Part shown: positions 45,068 to 56,219 of the stretch, one piece after another
Numbering within the stretch: the stretch's first letter is position 1
How the letters are laid out: each line of letters begins with the position of its first letter
NCBI GenBank assembly: GCA_012931725.1
Contig: CM022949.1
Coordinates: 54,718,843 to 54,782,842, forward strand
Reading direction: 5' to 3'
Length of the DNA stretch: 64,000 nt
Origin: Litsea cubeba
Taxonomy: Eukaryota > Streptophyta > Magnoliopsida > Laurales > Lauraceae
Program-made: the position numbers and the translations under genes
The notes under the pieces: generated by a model
Database searches by the model: none
What the model was told of the DNA's origin: nothing
What the model saw: only the letters and a program-made list of their open reading frames with translations

Positions 45068-48000
45068 TGTGAGACCCCACCCCTGGTGGGCCCTCAATGT
45101 GAATTTGAATACTATATATTAGCCTAAGTATTTTAGTTATACTAATTATGGGGCTTAGTGAGGGTAGTTATGTATTTTCCTAGGGTTAGTCTAGTAGTGT
45201 AATTAGTAGAGTCAATAGGGGGTCTTTTGTTATTCTTAGAGTTAGTTAGTTTGTTAGAGGCCCTAGCTAGAGTTTTGTATTTACTATAGGGGGTTTGCAC
45301 CAAAGAATCTTCTAGAAGCCCACCTAAAGACCCAAATACCCTCTACCCTAACCCTAATCCTATTCTAACCCTAAGGGCAATCTTGTCCCTAACCCAAAAA
45401 CCCAACCTATATAAACAAAACCCTCCCCTGCCCAAACGAGTACTGTTCATCTCCTTTTTCCTCTCTCAAGTTTCAATCTCTTCTCTCTTCTCCTTCCCCA
45501 ATTCTCTCCAACGAACCCTCATCTTCCCCTCCAATCTCTCTTTTCTCTTCCTCGCCCCAGAAATCCCTTAACAGAAGGCCAGCCGAGATCGACCTGCACC
45601 ATAAGAGCTACTGTCGAGACCCTTTCTCTTTTTCCCTGTGGTTCTCTCTTTTCCTTCTACCTTCAATTGATCCAGGCAAGTGCACTGTGCTGGTAGTCTA
45701 GATTGCATGTTTCCTTCCTTTGATTTGCAGTAGAATTCCAATTTGTAATATATATGTTTAGATCGATCCTTGAGCATGTTTGTTTGGTTCCTTTGGCCAT
45801 TGATGGATGGGATTACCTCATTTGGATGATCAATGGCCGGTTGATGATGGATGGATGATGTAGGAATGATTTATTTTTTTCTGTAATGGTCTATGGAGAA
45901 TCCCGGAAGAATTGGGTCACGGGAATGAGTTTCCGGAGATGGAATGACGAGAACCCACCTCGTTGTGTTGTGATCGGAATCGAAGTAGGACCTCCCTTGG
46001 TAGATCAGGACCCTACGTCTATGTGAGGGGGCCTGTGCGACCATAGGGTGCTACTTGATCTGGATTCTGATCAGAGGTGGACCACCATTCCTGTGCTTAA
46101 TGAAGAGGAGTTGTGTCCTGTCGCAGAACTGGGTTCTGTAACAGAACACAATACTGATAGGAGAGATGGGCAGAGTCCAGCGATGGCCGAGCTCAGCATT
46201 TGCAGAGCCCAGCGGTTGCCGAGCTCAGCATTAGTGCAGCTCAGCAACTGCCGAACTCAGTACTTGCAGACCCCAGCGGTTGCCGAGCTCAGCGATGGCT
46301 GGATTCCACGCTAGCCGAACTCAGAGTTCTGCCGAGCATAATGGTTAGGATGAGGTTCGCGTTTAGCCGAGCTAAGTGTCTAGGCCGAGCTCAGTGCTCA
46401 GCCGGGTTCAGTGTTACGGCCGAACTCAGTGTTATGGCCGAACTCAGTGTTTTACTGAGCTCAGCGCCAGACCGGACTTCGAGCTTAGCCGAACTCAGTG
46501 CTTAAACCAAGCTGAGCTTGACCAACCTCAATGCCTAGCCGAACTCAATGCATTTTTTCTGAACCTAGTTGGGTGGCCGAACTGAGCTAGGCCTTTGCCG
46601 AGCTGAGTTGGGTAGCCGAACTGAGTATTCAATTGAGCTCCATTGCTTAGCCGAACTCCGAGATGGATTTCCAAAAAAGGCGGGATTTCAACAAAGGAGA
46701 CTAGAACCTGGGACATTCCCTTCAGCCAGGATTCTTAGTGTGCACGGCCAACTACCCAGGCCAGGGAGTTAGCCGAACTCACAGGAAGTCCTGGACAAGC
46801 AGGCTTTGCCTGTAGGGTGTTTTTCCTTCTCTGGTCCCAGTGTGCCGAGCTGACCGCCCAGGCCAGGAGGTCGGTTGAGCACACTGTGTACAGTGACGAT
46901 CCCCAGATTCTAATTTCTATTGTTGCAATCATATGTAGGGCCCATTGACCATTCAAATAGGCTTCCATCACTGTGCCAGCCACGAGTCAATGGTACGGCT
47001 CAACCTTGACTCGTGGGGTCCACTAATTAAAGTCCAGGTTATGTAATCTTAGATGATTCGACCTTTATACGTTACCAAATGATGCACATAACTTCTAAGC
47101 ACCAAACACAATATTCCTTAGCATCTGTGGTTTCACTTAAAGATCGAATTACCTGAGATGGACCTGTATCCGAAAGTGGACCATTTACCTAGGTTGGACT
47201 GTTGCTATCTCCCTATGATTCGTATACTTGGAGATTCATCTCCCTCATACTATGACTATCACTCTATTGTCCTTATTATTGCTCATACCTGTTAATTAAA
47301 TGGAAAATGGAGGACCTAAACCTAGGAATACTTAGAGGTGACCCGGTAATCTGATTGGGTGGATCATTGACCCGTGTCTGTGGCTAGGCGGGCCCTTTTT
47401 ATGGCCTAAGTGGATGTGAATTACCCTAGAATGGAGAGGTTAGATTGTATGGGCTTGTGACCCATTATGGACGTAGATGGATCATATGTCATTGAACATG
47501 GACTTGTGTCTCATATGGATTGTTATAGACCAGGCCAAGTATTTGGTGGGCCTTGGTACGGATCCAATGATTGGAATTGGACTTGGACTATGATCCACAG
47601 TTTATATTGAGTACTTGGACCTCTTAGGGACTTTTGTTAGGACCTTGTTCACGCAAGGCAAAGCCTAGACAGACACAGACCTTTATTATTTCCGAGTCGG
47701 CATAGACATTCACTCAGTTGATTTAAGCTCAGCCAGTTGGACTGATCATCACTGGTAGGAGCTATTGAGATTTGTTGTGTGGCTATCATGATGAGCACTG
47801 TTGGGACGGACGGTGTGATGCCGGTTCCGGTCGTTGTGGATGATGTTGATGATATTTTGCAGGGTTAGTAATCCCTAGCATTAGCTTAGGATCCCTACCG
47901 CGACTGTGTTCAGTATGGGAGGGCCGCGGCATAATATCCCGCGGTGACCAGCTTATGTGGATGTGTCATATTGTGTAGGTTTATTACTGTTATACTTATT

Positions 48001-48642
48001 ATGATTCTACATTGTTATCTTGCACGACTGCATAGCATATGTACCTTTGTTACTCTCTTAACTTTATACATGTCTCTACTCATTTTGATGCATACATTCT
48101 ATATTATCTGCATATTGTGACTTGCCAGATCTTTAGATCTGACCCACTCTTGGTGCTTAGGTCTTGACCCCGAGTTCGAGGGCGATGCGTTCGCACTCGT
48201 TGAGGTGCCCGTAGCAGGCGACTACGGATGGGGACCGGTCGACCATGAGGTCGAGCCGGAAGGTGGAGAGCCGACACTAGCTGCAGGGGTTTGAGCGTTC
48301 CTTTGTTTAGGGTTTTTTGAGAGACACTTGTTGTGAGTTGGGTAGTAATGAAAAATATGTAATTAAACTTTGATTTGTTATCACTATACATTCAGGCTGG
48401 ACTTCAGCCCTTCTACATTTGACATATATACGATGATACCTTATGCTTCCGCTATCTCTGTATGGCTTCCGCTTATAATACGCTTCCGCAATAATAACTG
48501 TTGTTACATTATTGTTCAAAAAGTTTTAAATTGGACCTCACTGCGGACCTACGATCTTGGAAGTTCTCGGATTTTCCGGGAAGTAGCGCGCCAATTTCGG
48601 TACTTTGACGATCTTTTCGGTATCCGGAATTGGGGCGTTACA
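45068..48642 (+). repeat. Solo LTR, 3575 bp, nested in the Tat leader, TSD GGTAT
   Basis: It begins TGTGAGACCCCACCCCTGG and ends ATTGGGGCGTTACA. GGTAT flanks it at 45063-45067 and 48643-48647. It contains a degenerate array of GCCGAACTCAGTG-type units at about 46190-46650. No gag-pol is inside. Its orientation is opposite to the host Tat element. Confidence 0.92.
46190..46650. repeat. GCCGAACTCAGTG-type array within the solo LTR
   Basis: Degenerate units of about 20-25 bases (CCGAACTCAGTGTTA, CCGAGCTCAGCATT) recur about twenty times. The open frames across it are repeat-encoded Ala/Glu/Leu/Ser-rich artefacts. Confidence 0.75.
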
Positions 48643-48647
48643 GGTAT

Positions 48648-50124
48648 GGTAAGCCCAGAATGAGCGTCCCAGTGACTGCTAGAAGCAATTGTGAACTTAA
48701 ATTCGACTTATCGAGAAGCAGAGCTTGCTCGAGGTAAGAAGAATATAAAGTTGGAGTTACAAATGTGCCGGTCGCAATACAGTAGACCCTGAAAGGGCGT
48801 ACCAGTACCGCTAGACACAAATGTTTTGAGACCGCATCTATGAGATGAGATTCTCTGTTTTGAAAGGTCAAGATTGGATTCATCAAAGAGAGCAGATGGT
48901 ATTCCAATCTGAACACGGTCTCAACGATTTCCGTGAGCGCCAGTGTTCAGAAAGAAATGAACCATAATTTCTCGGATCTGAATCTAAAAATGACGAGTTT
49001 TTTTTTTTTTTTTGAAAAGCCAATATCGGGTTCATCAAAGAGAGCAAAAGGCATTCCATTCTGAACACGGTCTCAACGATTTCCTTGAGCGCCAGTGCTC
49101 AGAAAGGAGAAGACCAAGATTTCTCCAATCTAACCCAAAATGACGGAAGTTTTTTTTTTTTTTGAAGATTTTGAAGATTTTTTTTTGAAGATTTTTTTTT
49201 TTTTTTTTTAAAAAAATCTTTTTTTTTATTTTATATTTTTTTTATTTTATTTTTAAGATTTTTTTTTTAAAAAAAAAATTTATTTTTTATTTTTTATTTT
49301 AAAATTTTTATTTTTATTTTTTAAAAATTTATTTTTTTTTGTTTAAAAGACGAGAGAGTACACATAGGCCTCCTAACCCGGTCTTATGAAATCTTGATTG
49401 ATAGAATTGCCCCCAGGTAAGGGTAGGATTACTTAATGAACCCGTTTGGAGGACCCTTGCCTAGAACAGTCAAGCTGTCTCCACACTCTGGACAAGGCTT
49501 TTCTTTGAATCAACCATGATCAAAGAACACAGTTGGTTTAACCTTAGTGGTCTATGTCTTTTTTTTATTATTATTATATTTTTTTTATGAACTCATCGAA
49601 GAGAAACAATGGCCCAAAACCTTAGTCGAACAGGCTCAACATTTCTGCAAGCGCGATGAACGATAGGAACGGATCAAGGTTTCTCAATTTTGAATCCAAA
49701 TTGAGAAATCTAAAATTTTATATATATATATATATATATTTAGATCTTTAATGAACTCATCGAAGAGAAACAATGGCCCAACCCCCGATCCGAACACGGT
49801 CTCAACGATTTCCGTGAGCGCCAGTGCCCAGAAGGGAGAGGATCAAAGTTTCTCAATTTTGAATCCAAAAATGAAAAATCTGATTTTTTTTTGTTTTTTG
49901 TTTAAAAAAATTTTTTTTTTTTGAAAAGAGAAAGAGTGGAAATAAATTCAAAGAATTAGAAATTTCCAAACAATAAATCTCATCTCATTTTTTAGATGCG
50001 GAATTCAACACAGGCCACCAATTATAAAGTAGCCAAGGAATTGAGAAAAGAAATATAAGCATAGAGCAAAATATATGATATGCAAATATTTCATTTCTAG
50101 CATCGTGTTCTCAAATAAACGGGT
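48648..50124 (-). other. Leader (5' UTR) of the Tat element
   Basis: This lies between the primer binding site and the gag region, interrupted at its gag side by the solo LTR. It holds long A/T runs (49140-49345, 49560-49580) and three copies of a segment containing CACGGTCTCAACGATTTCC and GAGCGCCAGTG at about 48912-48950, 49061-49100 and 49790-49830. There is no coding domain. Confidence 0.7.
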
Positions 50125-50142
50125 CCCACCGGGTGGAGCCAG
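50125..50142 (-). other. Primer binding site of the Tat element
   Basis: Two to three bases inside the 5' LTR the minus strand reads TGGCTCCACCCGGTGGGA, beginning with the TGG that pairs with a tRNA CCA end. The tRNA was not identified. Confidence 0.6.
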
Positions 50143-50144
50143 CT

Positions 50145-52758
50145 TGATGGACCGCGCTCCGAATGCTCGGGTTCCTACCGAGGTCGGCGGACGTGGGAGT
50201 CCGTTTGGTTCCGACCCTTTCGTAACCAGGGGGCAAGGGGGGCGTGCATCAACATTTCTTTTTTTGTGTGGGTGTGCCAGATTTTCTATTTTTACTTGGA
50301 ATTGCAAGTGGTGATCCGGAGATCAACCTTCACAAGTAAAAGGAAATCAACTTCTTTCAAGTTTTCCATTGCACATATATTTAAGAAAAGAGACATTTTC
50401 TTGATTTGCCGTGAAAGGCGATTTTTTTGGCATTTATAGCCGATTTTGGCGTTTATAGCCGATTTTTGGCGTTTATAGCCGATTTTGGCGTTTATAGTCG
50501 ATTTACAATCCTTATCAATAATGAAAGACAAGAGTTATGATTTTTTGTCTCTTTTAAAAAAATACAAACTACAATGAAAAGCAAGAAAATGAGGATCTAA
50601 CTTCTCAGGAGATTGTGGGGGACCCGTTTAGATTGACGGTCGCAAGCCATATGTGGGCTTCGCCATCATCCATGCAGATGAGAACAGAGGATGCTATTGA
50701 TTCGCTTGGCTTGGCTATAACCTCGGGTTTTTAGAGGACAAAGACCAAAAGGAGGTCCTATGTCCAATAAAAAGCCGAGTAGACGGGCTGAAAAGCCATA
50801 TCTAAGCCATTGGAGGCAGGAGGAGAAGGCAAGGACCTTGGGGGGGGTACCCCCCAAGGGACTTTTGTCACCTTGTTGCGGTGGCCGGTGTAGAACTTCC
50901 GCAGAGTTTTCTCTCTTTTTCCTTTCTCTGGATTTCTGTCTGTGTGTTTGTGCTTTTTTCTCTGATGTTTCTGATGTTTTTTCTTCTTGGAGAGCTCTCC
51001 TATTTATAGGCTTTTAGGTAGCCTTTTAGGAAGGTTTATGGGCTTTTATTGTCATTAAGCCGCATAATGGGAGGAGTTACAAAATTGAATTGTTTATTTT
51101 GTAACTCCTTTTTCTTGGCTTCTGATTGGCCGGAGGAGATTGAGGGCATTTAATCGCCTTTAATCGCCATGATGGGAGGAGTTTCATGGGTTAAATGCCT
51201 ATGAATCTCTTGACTTGTAACTCCCGAATGCTTGCTTCTGATTGGGCCGTCCAAAAGAAATGGATTAATGACTGTAATAAAGATAGTCAATTAATCGCAT
51301 TAAGTGGTCGCCGAGCAGCTGAAGAGTCGCGGGCCGTGCCACGTCTTTGGGATTCTTCTGTCGATGATCATCGATGGATCTTCATGTAGATCGACATCAG
51401 ATGATCATGTAATTTCAGGTGTTTGTTGCCAACAGCGGGTCGGTGCCATCTGTCCTGTCGATTTCTCGATCGGTCGGGTAGAAAGCACACTTTTTTTGGT
51501 TGACCGGGTGGCGATCAATATTGTTTTCGATACTCTTGATGATTGACCCGTGTTTTGGACGGATGTCAGAGGACTTGGTGTCTCAAAAGCATGAATTTTG
51601 GAAAGTACCAGAGGCTGGGCTATTCGAATCGTGAAAAAAACGGCGAAAACCGGGGTTTCCGGGGCCTTCCCGGCGACCCCGGGTTCCAAGGTCGCCGGCG
51701 ACCCTGGCCCAGGGTCGCAGGGGTCTGCGACCCTGGGGGGGTTTTCCCCCTTTCGTGTCCCGTTTTGTGTCCATTTTTGCTGTTTTTCGATTCTTTTTTC
51801 TCCTGTACTTTTCCTTGACATTTTGACCATTTATTGGCCTAATTTCTTTGTAGGAAACCTGATGAGAATCCTTGCATTTTATTTTGCAAAGTTTCCAATT
51901 TCCTGAGAAAGCCGAAGACTTTGTCGCGCAGAGCTGCCGATTTTCCGTCAGTAGCTGAAACTGGGTCAAACGATGTCGGAATGACCTGAAATTTGGTGTG
52001 AAGCCTCCTGAGCAATAAATAAGACCAACCATAGGCTTTTGTTTGAGTTTTGAAGCCGTTTGGGGTCCTATCACCTGTAGACTTGCTTTTTGTCGCGATG
52101 AAGATGTCGCGGTTTGATGTGCGGTCAACCGATGTCCGATTGACTTGAAATCTGACAGGGAACCTATTGGAGTCATTTTAAGATGATCCATAGGCTCTGA
52201 CATGGAAACCATGGTCCCGGAGAGCTTTGCCGCCGAGAGGCCTGATTTGGCTTCCGAGCGTCAAACTATGGTCAAATGTTGTGGAAATGACCTGAAATTT
52301 GACGTGTAGCCCTTTATAAGCATTTTGAAGCCGTCCATGTGCTCTATCTGATGAGTAATGGCCTCGGTGGTTCTCGCCGCCGAGAGGCTTGATTTAGCTG
52401 TTCGAGGGTTGATGTAGGGTCAAACGTTGTCGGTTTGACTCGGAACTTGACGTGGAGCCTTTTGGAAGTATTTTGGGACTATCCATCGGCCCTGATCGAA
52501 GATTTGGTGTCTCCGATGCTTTTGCCGCCGAGAGCTCCTTTTCGGCTGTCTGAGAAGCGAAGTTAGGCCAAATGATTTTGAAATGGCCCGAAACTTCTTG
52601 TGTACTCCTCTTTTGGCTGTCTTGAAGAATCTTGCAGTTTTTGTTTGATTCTGACAAGATTTGATTTTTGGAAGCAGCATTGCCTATTTATGACAGGTTG
52701 CGACTTCATGTAGCTCTTTGGATCTTGAAGAGGCAAAGTGACATTTTTGGTGTCAACA
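50145..52758 (-). repeat. 5' LTR of the Tat element (2614 bp)
   Basis: This is the direct-repeat partner of 28975-31613. It carries the promoter for the minus-strand genomic RNA and is followed at its low-coordinate side by the primer binding site. Short open frames in both LTRs are in pairs and have no domains. Confidence 0.95.
51001..51008 (-). promoter_or_regulatory. TATA box in the 5' LTR
   Basis: The minus strand reads CCTATAAATAGG, a strong plant TATA context, about 1.75 kb from the LTR start. The same site is at 29829-29836 in the 3' LTR. Transcription would start about 30 bases downstream, giving a long U3 and a U5 of under 0.85 kb. A weaker candidate (CTTATAAAGG, minus) lies near 52307-52316. 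Confidence 0.55.
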
Positions 52759-52763
52759 AAGAT
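52759..52763. repeat. TSD of the Tat element, right copy
   Basis: AAGAT, identical to 28970-28974. Confidence 0.9.
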
Positions 52764-52900
52764 GATGGGTTCAGTGAATGGGCGTTTTAGGAAAATTGCA
52801 GTGTGTAGAGAGATAAAAGATGGAATGTTTTTACTATAGGTCACTGTGTAAAGAGATGTAGTGTGTGGAGATCAAAACGCACTGTGCAAATAGCAGCTCT
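52764..52900 (-). repeat. Right end of the MULE with its terminal inverted repeat
   Basis: Read on the minus strand it begins AGAGCTGCTATTTGC and contains CGTTTTGATCTCCACACACT, matching the left end. It is separated from the rest of the MULE by the Gypsy insertion. Confidence 0.78.
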
Positions 52901-52910
52901 CCCCTTTTAT
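52901..52910. repeat. Right target-site duplication of the MULE
   Basis: CCCCTTTTAT, identical to 19799-19808, lies 33 kb away because of the nested insertions. Confidence 0.8.
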
Positions 52911-53019
52911 TTCCAAAATCCAAAAATGCCCTTAGGCTTTATGTGTGCAACAATTTTAGACTAATAATGCGTTTTGGGGTTTCACCTCTTTCCTTGTTCA
53001 TTCTCCACCTTCCTTATTA

Positions 53020-54060
53020 CTCCTTCCATATGGAAACAGAGAATGCTAAAACCATGTTCAATAATTCGATAGCGATAACGATGGATTCGGGTGACCTCGT
53101 ATTGAGAGAAGCAAATCATACCTATACGGGAAGAATAGCATGGCAGAGTTTTGATCATCCGGCAGATGTACTTCTTCCTGGAATGAAGATTGGCTTCAAT
53201 CTCAGAACTAGAGAAAATTGAATGCTCATATAATGGAAAGACTATGATGACCCGAGCCATAGACTATTCTCATTCGGTATCGACCCTCAAGAGCTGAATC
53301 AATTCTTTATTTGGAGAAGAGATATATTGTAAAAGCATCTTTTGCCCTTGAGGTGGAACCTAGTCCGCGCACTTTTGTCATGCATATTTTATTCCTCTAG
53401 TAGTTCCTACTTCCTAGTAAGATTCGAATTCTCAACTGGTTAGCTCTTATGGCCATATTAAATTTCATTTCCATGGCTGACTATTTCTGACTAATCCTAC
53501 CAAAACCTCAAGGCATTAGTACAAGCAGCAGAAATACTTTACAATACTCACCTTTTGGCAGTCCTCACTATGGATATTTCTCGTACCCTGTCTTATATCA
53601 ACATAAAAGACGATACCAGAAGGAGACAGTATTACAGTAGTCTTTCAAGTAGTTGTGTGCCTTTCGGCATTTGTAGCGAAAATAATAGGTCACCGTGTAA
53701 GTGTTTGCTGGGGTTTGAGCCCATGGCAAAAAAAAGATCGGGATTCAGGGGATTGGTATAGAGGTTGCACCAGCATTAGGAGATTGCAATGTGGAGGAGA
53801 AGATGGATTTTTTCTTTTGAAGATGGCAAACTATCTAATCCAACCACTAGCATAGCAGAGGTAGCGAATGCAAATCATTGCAAAATGTTGTGACTACAAT
53901 ATTCGGGTTGCCTTTACAGGACATATGCTTTCACTAACGATAACAAATTACCATGTCACCAATGGCTAGAGGATTTGGAAGACCTCACTAGGGATGACAA
54001 TGATGAAGATGATGAAAGCTTCGAGTTTGACCTAAAAACATTCGACTCGCAGTTTTCGAA
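53020..54060 (+). pseudogene. G-type lectin S-receptor-like kinase, extracellular part only, decayed
   Basis: Plus-strand pieces follow S-domain kinase order. The end of the B-lectin domain shows TMDSGDLVLREA and WQSFDHPADVLLPGMKIG (53080-53215). The following segment has DDPSHRLFSFGIDPQELNQFF after stops near 53219 and 53233. The S-locus glycoprotein/EGF region has CVPFGICSENNRSPCKCLLGFEP (53660-53730) and RGCTSIRRLQCGGEDGF, with a frame change near 53735. A PAN-like end has YAFTNDNKLPCHQWLEDLEDL (53930-54000). No transmembrane or kinase part follows. Such receptors sit in the plasma membrane and act in defence or self-recognition. Multiple stops and frameshifts make this a relic. Confidence 0.82.
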
Positions 54061-55394
54061 TTGTGGAAGTTTTATTGAGAACTAAAAGGCCATGGATAGG
54101 CCTGTCAATCCCGCTTTCCGAACAGTGGACGTGTGTCACCTGACACTCAAAAGTTCTTAAAAATGAGAGCTTTTAGTTTTTAAGGAAAAGGCCCTTTAAT
54201 TATATAATATATATTTATATTTATAAATATATACTAAAATACCCTTCTAGCGGTCACTAAATAAAATAGGGATACGAATGCAATCTCATAACCCTATACC
54301 CATTATAAAATGCCCTAAAAACTCATAAACACACATTAATTCTTTGTCGGTTTCATCTCAACGTAATTATCTAAGTTATGCGAAAACAATCACCTGCGGA
54401 TGGTGTGCATAAACGCCGCACATTGCTCCGTCTAAGATGTGGCGTCCACCTCTGAATTTCATGTATTAGTTATGACATACATTCCATATGCATGGTGCTC
54501 ATATGCACCATGCATGGGTGAAAATCTTCCCTAAGTTGCATATTAAACTTAATGTATAAGCAGTAAAGTGCTGCGCAGTTGTCTTCAATCCCTTTCTTCT
54601 GGTTTAATCACTACCTATAGCCTTTTATATTGCTTTTATATATTTTTTCCAATGCAGAAGAGGCTTACTTTTGTCAATAAGAATAGACTTTTTCTTGTGT
54701 GGAGTGACTTGGGATGCAAACTAATTCATAAATGTAGTTTGTATTGGCGTGGATCTTTGAAGACTTGGGGTGATCTATGAAAGTCCGGGATCCTTACCCT
54801 CGGGGTGGGGGGGGGGGGGGGGGGAATAGGGTCAGCTTCAAATTAGTGACCTATTATGACCAATTTTAACTTCTTTAAAATTAACTAGCCACTAGTGATG
54901 ATTAACGAACAAAATGCGGAAGCTAATAAAAACAATCACCACAATACATTCACCATCACACAATCATTTATAGTGGTTCGCCCTCAATACTTACATCCAC
55001 TACCGGCTTGTGTTCCAACACCCCACCGGTTTTCCACTATTTATGCTTTTCAAAAGGCTAAGCGATAACCTCTACAAGATGTTTTCCGAGGCTAAGCAAG
55101 AACCTCACAATGTTATTTTTCTGGGCTAAACAACAACCTATCAATATGCTTTTCTAGGCTAAGCAAGAACCTTTACACTATGCTTTTCTTAGGCTAAGCA
55201 ATAACCTTTACAAGAGATGATTTTTCAAATAAGTGTCTGCACAAACACTTTAAGAGATTACAATTTAAGTTCAATCTAATTGCCTCTAAATTAGGCGGAC
55301 ATGAAATTGTAAAACCAACTCACACAAACACTATGAAATGCAAAGATGAATGCTCATGATATGTGTGTGTGTGAATACTTCAATCAAGTTTAAA
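54061..55394. other. Intergenic with homopolymer and small tandem repeat
   Basis: A G18 run (54807-54824) and the array at 55045-55215 are the only structures seen. The ORF at 54568-54780 has no domain. Confidence 0.5.
55045..55215. repeat. Tandem array of about 34-bp units
   Basis: Five units of the form TTTTCTAGGCTAAGCAAGAACC...ATGC are adjacent. Confidence 0.8.
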
Positions 55395-55760
55395 CACTAC
55401 ACCATTTCAGGGCTTTTACAGCGCGTCATTTACGGCGTGCATTGAATGCAAGCCGTAAATGATATAATAGTATGGCGCGCATGGAATGCGAGCCGCAAAA
55501 GGGCTTTTTCTTCTCTTTATTAAGGCATGCATTTTGCGCGCCGTGAGATCTTATCAATTACGGCGTGCATTTAGGACGCCGTAAAATGTTGAGCATTTGC
55601 GGCCCACATTCGCAAGCCGTAAAAATATTAGGGTATCACAGCCCACATGTTGCACGCTGTAAAAGGCCAAGCCATTCAAATTAAGTTCACGGCCTGCTTT
55701 GAGAAGCTGTAACATTAATCAGCTTTCACAGCCCACATTTTGTATGCCGTAAAAAAAGAA
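55395..55760. repeat. Subterminal inverted units next to the CACTA-like terminus
   Basis: Roughly ten short units pair as TTTACGGCGTGCAT-like and ATGCNNGCCGTAAA-like forms, so the region can fold into many hairpins. Confidence 0.7.
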
Positions 55761-56219
55761 ACCCGCCAAATTAATATTCCAAAAATATTTCGAACCCTTT
55801 TTTTGACACCCAAAATTTAACCCCAAATTAGGGATAGACGATACCCACTGAGAACCCAAATCTTGACACCAAAAAATTTCGCACACCTTCTTCTCACGAT
55901 ACCCACCGAGAACCCATTGCTCCCTTTACCAAAAAAATGACTTTTAGCGTCGAACTTTTGCCGCGGCCAGTATTTTTGTGGCTATTTCTTACTTGTTGCC
56001 ACCACCAATAGAGTTAGTGGCAACAAATCCTATTTTGCCTCGCCCGTGTCTGCCCGTGACAAAACGTGTCGGAAAAATTTTTTAACCGACGAAAATTAGC
56101 GTTGGAAGATTTATCACCGACGTTTAATATAAAACATCGGTAAATGTTGGTAGACTTTTTTACTTTTTTTCAAAAAGAAAAATAAATTAATTTTTACAGA
56201 TGAAAATTTCTATTTTTTG

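Larger units (their letters stand above)
28975..52758 (-). mobile_element. Tat/Ogre-lineage Ty3/Gypsy retrotransposon, minus strand, TSD AAGAT
   Basis: Two long direct repeats bound the element: 28975-31613 and 50145-52758. On the minus strand they run TGTTGACACC...GGTCCATCA. AAGAT flanks it at 28970-28974 and 52759-52763. Reading along the minus strand, the order is 5' LTR, primer binding site, long leader (with a later solo LTR), gag-region ORFs, pol, a transcription unit in antisense (plus strand), polypurine tract and 3' LTR. Dual RNase H domains and an extra antisense ORF between pol and the 3' LTR are hallmarks of the Tat lineage. Without the inner solo LTR it is about 20.2 kb. Protease and most of reverse transcriptase are missing, so this copy is not autonomous. 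Confidence 0.93.
19809..52900. mobile_element. MULE (about 9.3 kb before later insertions) with transposase-OTU and PMD pseudogenes
   Basis: The termini are inverted repeats: 19809-19855 read inward matches 52900 to about 52853 read backward, sharing CTGCTA, CGTTTTG and TCTCCACACACT. CCCCTTTTAT occurs directly outside both ends (19799-19808 and 52901-52910), a MULE-sized duplication. The interior holds a FAR1/MULE transposase-OTU pseudogene on plus, a PMD pseudogene on minus, and short CGGCCCTG-type repeats near both ends. A solo LTR (25206-27424) and a 23.8-kb Gypsy element (28975-52758) were inserted later. Only 137 bases of the MULE remain right of the Gypsy element. Confidence 0.85.
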
